NCBI RefSeq assembly: GCF_001623875.1
Contig: NZ_LWAE01000012.1
Location: 55,548 to 119,547, forward strand
DNA length: 64,000 nucleotides
Reading direction: 5' to 3'
From: Clostridium magnum DSM 2767
Lineage (GTDB): Bacteria > Bacillota > Clostridia > Clostridiales > Clostridiaceae
The notes under the pieces were generated by a model. That model searched no databases, had not been told where the DNA came from, and worked only from the letters and a program-made list of their open reading frames with translations. The position numbers and the translations under genes were made by a program. Positions 53,734 to 63,986 of the stretch are shown here, piece by piece (positions within the stretch are counted from its first letter, which is position 1; the number at the start of each line of letters is the position of its first letter).

Positions 53734-54639
53734 ATGAATAACATAAGTGGATATTTTTTGGAACCGCAGAATTTTTCAGTTAATGATGGACAGGGAATTA
53801 GAACGATTATTTTTTTTGCTGGTTGTCCATTAGAATGTAAATGGTGTTCTAATCCAGAAAGTTGTACAAGTTTTAATAAGATTGCATACTATGAAAAAAC
53901 ATGTATAAAATGTCAAAGGTGTGTGCGGGTGTGTCCATATGAAATAGGAAGAAGTTTAAATGATGTTCTCCAGCGAAAAAAGTGCATATCCTGTGGACTT
54001 TGTGCAGAGGCTTGCCCAACCAATAGCAGAAAAAACTTAATTTATCAGTATAATAGTGAACAAATATTAAATATAATAGAAAAACAGAGGATATTTTATA
54101 GATATTCTGGTGGTGGTGTTACTTTTTCTGGAGGGGAAGCAACTCTGCAGGAGGATATGCTGAGAGAACTTGTAAATAAGCTTTATGATAAAGCAATAGA
54201 TTTAGCTATTGAAACTTCCGGTTACTTTGAATTTGAGGAAGTAAAAGATATATTGGAAAAATTAAATTTAATATTTATAGATGTAAAACATATGGACGAC
54301 AGTAAACATAGACTTTATACAGGTGTCAGCAATGAAAAGATATTAAACAACATATCAAGGCTTAAAGAATTGAAAATACCTGTAGTGGTTCGCGTACCAG
54401 TAATTGACGGTGTAAATGGGGATATAGAGAATATTAGAAGGACTGCTGAATTTGTTAAAGCTAATGTAGATCAACCTAAAATAGAGCTATTACCATTTCA
54501 CTCTTTTGGCGATAGCAAGTATGAAGCTCTTGGTTTGGAAAAGCCATCAAGACAATATAAAACTCCAAGTAAGGAATACTTAAGGGAGTTAAGCAAAATA
54601 GTTGAAGATGAAGGTGTAGAGGTAGTGAGTTTTAAATAA
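53734..54639 (+). CDS. Glycyl-radical-enzyme activating enzyme (radical SAM)
   Basis: This 301-residue activase installs the glycyl radical on its partner at 51039 using SAM and a reduced 4Fe-4S cluster. The radical SAM motif is Cys31-Cys35-Cys38 (CPLECKWC) after 'DGQGIRTIIFFAG'. Two ferredoxin-type clusters follow (Cys57, 60, 63, 67 and Cys84, 87, 90, 94), as in activases of the non-PFL glycyl radical enzymes. 'YSGGGVTFSGGEATLQ' is the SAM-binding GGE region. ATG 53734 follows AGGAGGAAAG. An in-frame ATG at 53623 lies inside the MITE and is not the start. Confidence 0.93.
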   Translation: MNNISGYFLEPQNFSVNDGQGIRTIIFFAGCPLECKWCSNPESCTSFNKIAYYEKTCIKCQRCVRVCPYEIGRSLNDVLQRKKCISCGLCAEACPTNSRKNLIYQYNSEQILNIIEKQRIFYRYSGGGVTFSGGEATLQEDMLRELVNKLYDKAIDLAIETSGYFEFEEVKDILEKLNLIFIDVKHMDDSKHRLYTGVSNEKILNNISRLKELKIPVVVRVPVIDGVNGDIENIRRTAEFVKANVDQPKIELLPFHSFGDSKYEALGLEKPSRQYKTPSKEYLRELSKIVEDEGVEVVSFK

Positions 54640-54796
54640 AACAATATATTAACAGTGATCTTCTTTATAGTAATAAATGTCCTCTATTGAATGGCAAAAT
54701 GATGTTATAAGTACATACTACATAGGATTTTGTAAATAATATTATTGTTTATTATTAGAATATAATTAAAAAGCCATAAGAAAGTAGGTAGTTATT

Positions 54797-56011
54797 ATGA
54801 ACATACAGTATGTACAAGGAGAGTGTATTTTCACCAGAATTAATAAATTGATTAAGCAGTATGAGTATTTAACTGATGATATCGATACAGATGTAATAAT
54901 AGTAGGTGGCGGAGTAACTGGAGCGATACTAGGATACTATTTTACGAAAAATAATATTAATGCTGTAATCCTAGAAAAATCAAGAATAGCTCATGGCAGT
55001 ACCAGCATAACAACTTCCCTGCTTCAGTATGAGCTTGACAGTAAAGCAATGGAATTAAAGGAATATACCTCTATAGAGAATGTTATAAGATCATATCAGC
55101 TAGGAATAAAAGCTCTGGATGAGATTGGAGAATTCATAAATGAGTATGGGAATACCTGTGACTTTGAAAGAACAGATAGTCTTCTTTACACAGCTAAAAA
55201 TATAGAAAAGAAGGAAATTGAGGAAGAGTATAAGATTAGAAAAGAAGCTGGATTTCCTGTAGAACTTATTGATGAACAAAATAATCCCTTTTCCTTTGAT
55301 GTAAAGGCTGGAGTATTAAGCAAGGGTGGTGGAGCTAAGCTAGATCCTTATAGATTTACTCATGCTTTGCTTGAGGTAAGCAGTAAGAAAGGGTTAAGGA
55401 TATATGAAAACACAGAAGTTATTGGTGTTAGGTATAGTGAAAGTGGTGTTACTGTAGAAACTGTATATGGCCATAAAGTAAAGGGCAAAATTATTATGGT
55501 GGCTACCGGATATAACACTAAGCTCTTTACCGAAAGGGCCTTTGGAACAAAAGCTACAGCTTTTAATGTTGCAACCAAGCCTATTAGCAATATAGATAGT
55601 ATCTATAAACAGGTAGTAATTAGAGATAATGAAAAACCATACAATTATTTTAGAACAACTAGTGACAACAGAATAATAATTGGTGGAGAGGATATAAACT
55701 TTCTTCCAGATATATTCAATGAAGAATTATGCAGTAAACAGTATGATAAATTAGAGCAAAGACTTAAAAATTTGTTCCAAAGTCTAAATATAGAGATAGA
55801 ATATAGATATTGCGGAGCTTTTGCATCTACTCAAGATAACTTGGGTTTTCTAGGAAAGGACCCAAATAATCAAAAATTATGGTACTGTTTAGGGTATGGA
55901 GCAAATGGTATTCTATTTGCTGTACTAGGAGGAATGATGCTCAGCAAACTATACTTTGGAGAAGAACAGGAAGATTTAGAGCTTTTTAAAATAGATAGGT
56001 TTGATAAATAA
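54797..56011 (+). CDS. FAD-dependent oxidoreductase (DAO family)
   Basis: This 404-residue flavoprotein has the dinucleotide-binding motif DVIIVGGGVTGAILGYY (about residues 33-49), followed by 'VILEKSRIAHGSTSITTSLLQYE', the DAO-family opening. A C-terminal 'YCGAFASTQDNLGFLGKD' and 'CLGYGANGILFAVLGG' close the FAD domain. It is like bacterial 'gamma-glutamylputrescine oxidase/glycine oxidase'-type proteins of unknown substrate. It has its own promoter region (158-bp gap after the activase), so a link to the glycyl radical enzyme is not implied. Confidence 0.83.
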   Translation: MNIQYVQGECIFTRINKLIKQYEYLTDDIDTDVIIVGGGVTGAILGYYFTKNNINAVILEKSRIAHGSTSITTSLLQYELDSKAMELKEYTSIENVIRSYQLGIKALDEIGEFINEYGNTCDFERTDSLLYTAKNIEKKEIEEEYKIRKEAGFPVELIDEQNNPFSFDVKAGVLSKGGGAKLDPYRFTHALLEVSSKKGLRIYENTEVIGVRYSESGVTVETVYGHKVKGKIIMVATGYNTKLFTERAFGTKATAFNVATKPISNIDSIYKQVVIRDNEKPYNYFRTTSDNRIIIGGEDINFLPDIFNEELCSKQYDKLEQRLKNLFQSLNIEIEYRYCGAFASTQDNLGFLGKDPNNQKLWYCLGYGANGILFAVLGGMMLSKLYFGEEQEDLELFKIDRFDK

Positions 56012-56118
56012 TAGGATGCCAGCGAAAGAAATAATGTATTAATTTAAAGATAACTTTTAAGGGAGTATGGATGCTAATTATTTTCCGTCATACTGATTTA
56101 AAGTAAAAGACAAATAGT

Positions 56119-56144
56119 CCCCCCAATTATACTCAATTGGGGAT
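56119..56144. terminator. Hairpin between convergent genes
   Basis: CCCCAATT and AATTGGGG face each other around ATACTC. It serves the oxidoreductase gene (plus) and the small gene at 56149 (minus). Confidence 0.6.
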
Positions 56145-56148
56145 CTTG

Positions 56149-56457
56149 CTATACTTTGATTTTCTCTATAAGCTTAATAAAATCTTCTTCATTTTTCTTT
56201 TGTAGGTATACATCTAATAATGCTTTTGTGGACATATTATTGTAGCCCTTACAGCCATTATCTAATATTTCCGTTAAGATATTAATAAAGGTTTCATTGC
56301 TTTTATCAACATCCTTCAACATCCTGTGGGCCAAGTCTTTGGTGAGTTCTGCTCTTATAGATTCCCTAAGCTTTTCAGTGTATTTTTTCATATATTCCTG
56401 AACATCTTCTGGGTAATTTGAAAAATCCCCCGAAAGTATATCTTCAAATTTAAACAT
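56149..56457 (-). CDS. Hypothetical helical protein, 102 aa
   Basis: I do not recognise this small, all-helical, charged protein: 'YPEDVQEYMKKYTEKLRESIRAELTKDL', then 'FINILTEILDNG' and a C-terminal amphipathic helix 'NEEDFIKLIEKIKV' (landmarks). It looks like a cytoplasmic protein with coiled-coil potential. GGAAGTG lies at a suitable distance before ATG 56457. Confidence 0.65.
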   Translation of the reverse strand: MFKFEDILSGDFSNYPEDVQEYMKKYTEKLRESIRAELTKDLAHRMLKDVDKSNETFINILTEILDNGCKGYNNMSTKALLDVYLQKKNEEDFIKLIEKIKV

Positions 56458-56629
56458 AAATTCACTTCCATTAAGTTATTTTTTTATAAGTTTTATTATT
56501 AAGTTATAATAACATCTATTATTATAACTTAATAATAATATTTTTAAAATATATTATTACTAATATAAATAAATCATAAAATTGCAATAATACATTTATA
56601 AGATGATAGATATGAAGAGGAGTGATTTT

Positions 56630-57103
56630 ATGGCACAAAATTATAAAAAGCCCAGCAAAGAAGAATTAATGGAAAAGCTTGATGAACTGCAGTATAAGGT
56701 TACACAAGAAAATGCAACGGAAAGGCCTTTTAATAACACTTACAATAGTCATTTTCAAAAAGGTATATATGTTGATATTGTTTCTGGTGAACCTTTATTT
56801 GCCTCTACTCATAAGTTTAATTCTGGATGTGGATGGCCAGCATTTTCAAAGCCTATAAGCAGAGAGTTTATAAAGGAAAAAGCTGATTTTAGTCATAATA
56901 TGCATAGAATTGAAGTTAGAAGCAAGCATGCTGATTCTCATCTTGGTCACGTCTTTAATGATGGTCCTATAGAAGAAGGAGGATTAAGATATTGTATCAA
57001 CTCTGCCGCGTTAAGATTTATTCCCCTTGAAAAAATGAAAGAAGAAGGATATGAGGAATACATTTCTTTAGTAGATGACAATAGTAGTAGCCATAATAAA
57101 TAG
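56630..57103 (+). CDS. msrB: Peptide-methionine (R)-S-oxide reductase
   Basis: This 157-residue MsrB repairs methionine R-sulfoxide. It shows 'ERPFNNTYNSHFQKGIYVD', Cys67 in SGCGWPAF (resolving position), 'HLGHVFNDGP' and the catalytic Cys122 in RYCINSAAL. The two CxxC pairs that hold zinc in many MsrBs are absent. ATG 56630 has AGAGGAG at the right distance. The upstream in-frame ATG at 56603 is not supported. It is a monocistronic stand-alone gene with no msrA fusion. Confidence 0.93.
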   Translation: MAQNYKKPSKEELMEKLDELQYKVTQENATERPFNNTYNSHFQKGIYVDIVSGEPLFASTHKFNSGCGWPAFSKPISREFIKEKADFSHNMHRIEVRSKHADSHLGHVFNDGPIEEGGLRYCINSAALRFIPLEKMKEEGYEEYISLVDDNSSSHNK

Positions 57104-57195
57104 CATATCGTAGAAAAATTATGCCTTTTACTACATTTGAAGGTAGTAAATTAAGAAATGATTCTGTTAAAAATATTGATCAAAGGTGAAGCTAT

Positions 57196-57903
57196 ATGAA
57201 TTTCAGAGATATTGAGCATTACTACAGTAATCTGTTAAGGCTTCCACTTAAGGAAAGCTACAGTAAGGATGAATTGTTGACTAAAGATTTCTTAATAGAA
57301 AAGCAAGAGAACATGGAGATATACTATTGTACACACAATGAATATATAAATCCAAATGCAAAGATTTTTATTATAGGCATAACTCCTGGCTTTCAGCAAA
57401 TGAATAGATCGATAGTAATAGCCAGAAAGTGCTTAGAAGAAAATATACCGCTAAGTGAGATTCCCTACATTTGCAAACATGAGGTCAGGTTTTATGGAAT
57501 CCTTAGAAGAAACATAACAGATATGTTAGATCAACTGGAGTTAAATAAAGTACTTGGTATAGAAAAGTGTATGGAGCTTTTTGAAGATAAGGATTATTTA
57601 ATCCATACTACATCATTAATTCCCCACGCTGTTTTTGTAGACGGTAAAAATTATAATGGGCACAGTCCTAAAATATTAAAGAGTAAGCTATTACTAAAAT
57701 ACATAGATAAATACTTTTATCCTCAAATAGAATCACTTAATAAAGCACTAATTGTTCCCTTAGGCAAATCCATAGAGGAAATACTGATTAGGTTTATTAA
57801 TTTAGGTATTATCGAGGAAAATCAGTGTCTGATTGGATTTCCTCATCCCTCTGGGCCAATGGTCATAGAAGGAATCAGTTTGATAGAAACAAGGAAGCAT
57901 TGA
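57196..57903 (+). CDS. Uracil-DNA-glycosylase-fold protein
   Basis: This 235-residue protein has the UDG-superfamily frame: motif 1-like 'IFIIGITPGFQQMNRS' (about residues 57-72, where TPG replaces the usual P-G-x-x-D) and motif 2-like 'GFPHPSGP' near the C-terminus, equivalent to the HPSP/HPSxL loop. The catalytic Asp/Asn of family 1-5 enzymes is not obvious, so activity on uracil is uncertain. It may belong to one of the uncharacterised branches. Ribosome site AAAGGTGAAG. Confidence 0.72.
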   Translation: MNFRDIEHYYSNLLRLPLKESYSKDELLTKDFLIEKQENMEIYYCTHNEYINPNAKIFIIGITPGFQQMNRSIVIARKCLEENIPLSEIPYICKHEVRFYGILRRNITDMLDQLELNKVLGIEKCMELFEDKDYLIHTTSLIPHAVFVDGKNYNGHSPKILKSKLLLKYIDKYFYPQIESLNKALIVPLGKSIEEILIRFINLGIIEENQCLIGFPHPSGPMVIEGISLIETRKH

Positions 57904-57986
57904 CGCAAAAGGTTAGGGCCTTTTTCCTATTTTAAGATAAATTAAGGATTTAGAGCAGTATTTTTAAATGATAAAATATTAAATAG

Positions 57987-58022
57987 CTATTAGTCTTCGT
58001 TTCGAATTCTAATAGTTTTTAT
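57987..58022 (+). terminator. Hairpin terminator
   Basis: CTATTAG pairs with CTAATAG around a 15-nt loop, followed by TTTTTATTTTG. It separates the UDG-fold gene from the following remnant. Confidence 0.55.
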
Positions 58023-58068
58023 TTTGTTATTATACAGGATATTTAAAGAAATTATAGAATTATAATCA

Positions 58069-58365
58069 TATGCAAAATTCATAAGTGATTTTACAGCAGT
58101 AGATTTCGTCCTATATGATTTAGGAGAGTATCCTGGAGTAATTGGTTATAAAGGCAAAAAGGTAAAAGGCGAACTATATGCAATAGATATCAATACGTTA
58201 AAGAGGCTAGATGTGCTTGAGGAGGAAGGAGATCTATATATAAGAAAACTAGTTAAAGTGGTAAATTGTAATAATGAAATTCAAGAGGCCTATATTTATG
58301 TATATAACGAGGATACTTCAAAAAATATAAAAGCCAGTCTTGAAAATCAACCTTGGAGAGGCTAG
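58069..58365 (+). pseudogene. Gamma-glutamylcyclotransferase-like gene, 5' end missing
   Basis: An open stretch without any start codon encodes 'FISDFTAVDFVLYDLGEYPGVIGYKGKKVKGELYAID', then 'LKRLDVLEEEG.LYIRKLVKV' and 'EAYIYVYNED' (landmarks). This is the body of an AIG2/GGCT-family protein, with the catalytic Glu region present. The diagnostic N-terminus ('LFVYGTLR.G') is absent, and a TAA lies just upstream in the same frame. It looks like a 5' deletion. Confidence 0.75.
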
Positions 58366-58474
58366 CATAGTGCAGTGATATAGTTATATAAGATACTTTA
58401 AAAGATAGGAATCTATCGTATAATATAAATAGTATAAATAAAGTTAAATTTCTAGATTTTTAAGGAGTAAAAAA

Positions 58475-58708
58475 ATGAAGGTAGTATTTGAATTCAAGGA
58501 CATAAATGGTGAGGTACTTACAGAGAATAATATAGAAAAGGAGTTAACTAACGATGAAATTCTTGTAATACTTAACACAAAAGAAGTAACTTACCCGGTG
58601 AATAATTCATTTTTATTCACACCTAAACATTGTATAGTTGAAAATTCTACATATGATATGTTTACTGAGCCTTACAAGTTAATAATAACCCTTAGAGAAA
58701 AGGTATAG
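58475..58708 (+). CDS. Hypothetical protein, 77 aa
   Basis: Unrecognised. A small beta-rich protein ('MKVVFEFKDINGEVLTE...EILVILNTKEVTYPV...PYKLIITLREKV') with no signal peptide. TAAGGAG precedes ATG 58475. The 34-bp gap to the nitroreductase gene suggests a shared transcript. Confidence 0.6.
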   Translation: MKVVFEFKDINGEVLTENNIEKELTNDEILVILNTKEVTYPVNNSFLFTPKHCIVENSTYDMFTEPYKLIITLREKV

Positions 58709-58742
58709 TAATAAATCTTTTAATGTAAGAAAGGATGATATT

Positions 58743-59258
58743 ATGGATTTTTTAGAACTAGCTAAGAAAAGATACTCAGTGCGTAAATATGGTATCCAAA
58801 AGGTAGAGGAGGAAAAGCTTCTTAGAATTCTTGAAGCAGGAAGAATGGCGCCAACTGCAGTAAACTTTCAGCCCCAAAGACTAATCGTTGTGCAGGAAGA
58901 AGAGGGAATGAACAAACTTAAAAAATGTTCAACCAATACTTTTGGAGCGCCTCTTGTAATAATCGTTTGCGCTGATCATGATGCCACCTGGAAGAGAAGA
59001 CAAGATAACAAAGATGTAGTTGATATAGATGCAAGTATAGTAACTACATATATGATGCTTCAAGCTACAGAGTTAGGCCTTGGCTCAGTATGGGTATGCT
59101 CCTTTGATCCAAGTCTGGTAAAAAAAGAGTTTAACCTTCCAGACAGTGTAGAAGCTATAAATATATTAGTTATAGGTTACGCTGCAGATGAAGCTGGAGC
59201 AAATCTAAGTAAGAACAGAAAGCCTTTGAGTGAATTAGTTCATTATGAAACATATTAA
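58743..59258 (+). CDS. Nitroreductase family protein (FMN oxidoreductase)
   Basis: This 171-residue nitroreductase-fold flavoprotein has the N-terminal FMN-phosphate motif KKRYSVRKYG (residues 8-17), 'AGRMAPTAVNFQPQRLIVV' and 'GLGSVWVCSFDPS', and 'PLSELVHYETY' at the end. It is the usual short length of clostridial members. It acts with NAD(P)H and FMN on an unknown acceptor. AAAGGATGAT precedes ATG 58743. Confidence 0.88.
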   Translation: MDFLELAKKRYSVRKYGIQKVEEEKLLRILEAGRMAPTAVNFQPQRLIVVQEEEGMNKLKKCSTNTFGAPLVIIVCADHDATWKRRQDNKDVVDIDASIVTTYMMLQATELGLGSVWVCSFDPSLVKKEFNLPDSVEAINILVIGYAADEAGANLSKNRKPLSELVHYETY

Positions 59259-59310
59259 ATACAAGTGTGTATATAAAAAGAATTTGATATATAGGGAGGT
59301 GTGAATAAAT

Positions 59311-60174
59311 ATGGCGAATGAAGAATTTCAACTACTTGATAGATCTATTTCAGATATTATAAAAGCTAGAACATCTGTCAGAACCTATAAAAAGGAGCCT
59401 ATCACAAAAGAAATAGAAGAAAAATTAAGAAATTTTTATACTAATATAGAGGGGCCTTTTAACTCAAAAGTAAGATTTAAATTGTTTAACAGCAATGAGA
59501 TGTCCCATGACTCAAGTATAAAGTTAGGCACTTATGGTGTTATAAAAGGAACTTCATTTTTTATAGCTGCTGCAGTAGAAAAGGCAGATAAAAACATGGA
59601 AGAGCTAGGATATGAACTTGAAAAGCTAGTATTATACTGTACTTCTCTAGGAATTGGAACCTGTTGGCTGGGAGGAACCTTTAAAAAAGGGGAATTTGCC
59701 AAAGCAATAGATCTTAAGGAAAATGAGCTGCTTCCAATAGTAACTCCTATTGGATATGCTAGTGAAAGTAGGAGTATAGTTGATTCTATATTTAGATTTG
59801 CTTCAGGTTCAAAAAATAGAAAACCATGGGATGAAATTTTCTACTATGGAAGTTTTGGTAAGCCTTTATCGATGGAAGAGGCAGGTGAGTATTCAGCTGC
59901 TCTAGAAATGGTACGACTTGCTCCATCAGCTTCTAATAAACAACCCTGGAGAATAATAAAAAATAACGCTGATTTTCATTTTTACTTGCATCGCACAAAG
60001 GGATATGGAGCCTCTTTAGGATATGATATACAAAAAATAGATATGGGGATTGCAATGTGTCATTTTGAGTTAACGGCTAAAGAGGCTATGTTAAAAGGTG
60101 AGTGGCAGTTTGATAAGTCATTGGCTGCAAATAGTACTAGTGATATAGAGTATATAATAAGTTGGAAGAGATAA
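59311..60174 (+). CDS. Nitroreductase family protein, long form
   Basis: This 287-residue nitroreductase-type protein (PF14512-like) has an N-terminal half with 'ARTSVRTYKKEPITKEIEE' and a mid-protein 'LYCTSLGIGTCWLGGTFKKGEF'. A second half opens with 'ALEMVRLAPSASNKQPWRII', which repeats the FMN-binding helix. It may be an internally duplicated domain or one long domain pair. Its neighbour at 58743 is a short nitroreductase, so the pair may act together. AGGGAGGTG precedes ATG 59311. Confidence 0.85.
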   Translation: MANEEFQLLDRSISDIIKARTSVRTYKKEPITKEIEEKLRNFYTNIEGPFNSKVRFKLFNSNEMSHDSSIKLGTYGVIKGTSFFIAAAVEKADKNMEELGYELEKLVLYCTSLGIGTCWLGGTFKKGEFAKAIDLKENELLPIVTPIGYASESRSIVDSIFRFASGSKNRKPWDEIFYYGSFGKPLSMEEAGEYSAALEMVRLAPSASNKQPWRIIKNNADFHFYLHRTKGYGASLGYDIQKIDMGIAMCHFELTAKEAMLKGEWQFDKSLAANSTSDIEYIISWKR

Positions 60175-60283
60175 GATAAGAAAAGAGTTGTAGAGAATTA
60201 GCTTTAACAATTTAAAAGCCATGAACATACTAGTTAAGTAGCAGCATAGCCTTTAATGTAAAAAATATAATTAAAAAGCTCAA

Positions 60284-60315
60284 AAGCCAATGCTTGAAAA
60301 ACTAAGCATTGGCTT
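60284..60315 (-). terminator. Terminator of the SRP RNA unit, copy B
   Basis: AAGCCAATGCTT pairs with AAGCATTGGCTT around GAAAAACT, equivalent to the copy A hairpin at 39768-39800. Confidence 0.72.
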
Positions 60316-60349
60316 TAAAATTTCTAAATAAAAATCCAAAATATCGATA

Positions 60350-60498
60350 CTCTGATTTTGACACCTATCTCTCGATAGGTAGATATCCTCACAGATGCTT
60401 CAATTGCCTTCAATGCCGTAAAAGGACTTACAAGAAAGTACATTTCTTCATCATAAATATTAGACTCCCGAAGCTTAAATGTAGGTTCAAAATAAGAG
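60350..60498 (-). ncRNA. Structured RNA candidate downstream of SRP RNA, copy B
   Basis: This is the counterpart of 39836-39983. The closing stem has one mismatch here (CTCTTATTTTGA against TCAAAATCAGAG), and several inner blocks differ (GGAGTCT instead of GGAGTCC, GGATAT instead of GGACAC), so this copy may be under weaker selection. Confidence 0.38.
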
Positions 60499-60535
60499 CT
60501 TAGCGAGTATTTCAGAAATATGGTCTATGTATATC

Positions 60536-60796
60536 GTGCACCCTCTGTTGGCAGTACTCTACTGGCGTTACAGATCAAGTTAGCTCAAACCAGGTTAATC
60601 CACGGCACTCAGAAGTGATCACTTACCGCTGCTTCCTTCCGGATCTGACGGAGTTCATGAGTTTCTGCCGCATGGGACCCAATTCTCAATACCACTTTGA
60701 TCAGGCAGACCCAACAGACTAAAGCCGATAGAGGGAATTCAACCCTGCTGTAGCGGATTGCAGGTTACAGGGCACCGCTAGCTCCCCATCTAGCAC
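60536..60796 (-). ncRNA. ffs: Signal recognition particle RNA (large bacterial type), copy B
   Basis: This is the second SRP RNA gene, about 261 nt, with the same GTGCTAGATGGGGAGCTAGC start and intact helix 8 tip (GATCCGGAAGGAAGCAGCGG). The Alu-side loop differs (TTGGCAG for TCGACAG in plus-strand terms), and there are a few other changes. It keeps a promoter, so both genes could be expressed. Which copy dominates cannot be told from sequence. Confidence 0.88.
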
Positions 60797-60837
60797 GAAT
60801 TCTATCTTTAAATTAGTTATTCGCTTGCTGTGAGACT

Positions 60838-60866
60838 ATAATAACATAATAAAAGTTCTTGTACAA
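60838..60866 (-). promoter_or_regulatory. Promoter of SRP RNA copy B
   Basis: TTGTAC (60861-60866) and TATTAT (60838-60843) on the minus strand, 17 bp apart, as in copy A. Confidence 0.6.
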
Positions 60867-61076
60867 GGTATATATGACCAGTAATTTTAGTATGAAATTT
60901 ATAATATTCCTAAAAAGGTATTATAAATACGAGTGTTCTAATTTTTACATATATTTTTCTAGCAAGTACATACTATTATGGATAGATGAAATACCATCAA
61001 TAATATACTAAGTTGACAAAGTCAATATTATTTAAATTGAAAATAAAGTAAACAAAAAAATAAAAATATCTAAATA

Positions 61077-61257
61077 ATGAAGTGAAACTTGAATCAGATG
61101 GAGTTTCAAACCCCACTTAATTCTTAATTGAACGAGAGACGTAGCCGCTCGGAACGTACACTTTGAAGAAAAGCGATTCACACAAAATCTATGATTTTGT
61201 GTGAATCGCTTTTACAGAGTGCGTATGGGAGTATTAGAGCGGATAGTCATCGGATAA
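61077..61257 (+). repeat. Dispersed mosaic repeat, copy R7
   Basis: Full-length copy, 181 bp, same orientation as R2. Left edge ATGAAGTGAAACTTGAATC, right edge GCGGATAGTCATCGGATAAA. Its central module contains a perfect AGCGATTCACACAAAATC / GATTTTGTGTGAATCGCT palindrome. The following 61258-61573 has no gene and only a small TTGTC/GACAA hairpin before the tRNA. Confidence 0.77.
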
Positions 61258-61573
61258 AAATAAAACTGCTATGTACAATAACACTTATAATTGTCATAAT
61301 CAGTCTGTTTTGTCTGAGGTTACATCTCTATATAGGTTCTGACCCATAGTAGAAATTTTTATTTCCTGCTTGTATATAGTAAACTAAGTCTGGTGTGTCT
61401 TCATGTGAATTATTGAGTATGTACAAGTATAATAACATAATAATAGGGTATTATATGATTAAAGTGGTATATTAATAATTTTTGATATCTGTACACATGG
61501 TAAGATACTACTTGTCGCTTCGAGAGGTGACAAACACAAACAACAGTGGTTGATCAATATGGATATATAATGA

Positions 61574-61649
<76 letters not shown>

Positions 61650-61655
61650 AAAATA

Positions 61656-61685
61656 TTGACAACGAATAAGTTTGTTTGATATTAT
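61656..61685 (+). promoter_or_regulatory. rrn promoter P1
   Basis: TTGACA at 61656-61661 and TATTAT at 61680-61685 with an 18-bp spacer, directly after the tRNA. Confidence 0.6.
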
Positions 61686-61753
61686 GTGTAAGCTGTTAAG
61701 AACATCGTATAATAATGTAGTATGGTGTGAGTAATTTGGTAACAAATTACTAG

Positions 61754-61782
61754 TTGACGAGCTGAGACAAGGATGGTAAGAT
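61754..61782 (+). promoter_or_regulatory. rrn promoter P2
   Basis: TTGACG at 61754-61759 and TAAGAT at 61777-61782, 17-bp spacer. It lies in a segment repeated as P3. Confidence 0.72.
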
Positions 61783-61841
61783 ATAAATCCATATCAAATC
61801 AGCGATAACTTAGTGAGATAAAATTGGTAATAAATTACTAG

Positions 61842-61870
61842 TTGACAAGCTAAGATGAAAATGATAAGAT
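61842..61870 (+). promoter_or_regulatory. rrn promoter P3
   Basis: TTGACA at 61842-61847 and TAAGAT at 61865-61870, 17-bp spacer. The surrounding AATTACTAGTTGAC...GATATAAATCC is a tandem repeat of the P2 region 88 bp upstream. Confidence 0.75.
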
Positions 61871-61907
61871 ATAAATCCGGTCGCAAACAAGCGACATGAT
61901 CCTTGAA

Positions 61908-61924
61908 AATTAAACAGAGGTTAG
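61908..61924 (+). promoter_or_regulatory. Leader arm of the 16S processing stem
   Basis: ATTAAACAGAGGTTAG is complementary to TTAGCCTCTGTTTAAT at 63573-63588 after the 16S gene. The pair should form the RNase III stem that brackets 16S rRNA. Confidence 0.6.
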
Positions 61925-62018
61925 AAAGTCTAAATGACTTTATTAAATAAACTAAACCAGCAATTCTTTAACTACTATAATATAGTAGTGAGTAAAAATG
62001 TAATGAGCATTCAAACTT

Positions 62019-63986
<1,968 letters not shown>

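Larger units (their letters stand above)
60280..60884 (-). repeat. Duplicated block with SRP RNA, copy B
   Basis: This is the second copy of the 39764-40371 block, with scattered substitutions and one-base gaps. It lies 20.5 kb from copy A, between the nitroreductase gene and the rRNA operon, and keeps promoter, both RNAs and terminator. Confidence 0.8.

Noticed and set aside
60309..60503. 64-codon plus-strand frame and the 67-codon minus-strand frame at 39726
   Set aside because: The two duplicated blocks do not keep a common reading frame, so the sequence is non-coding RNA territory.
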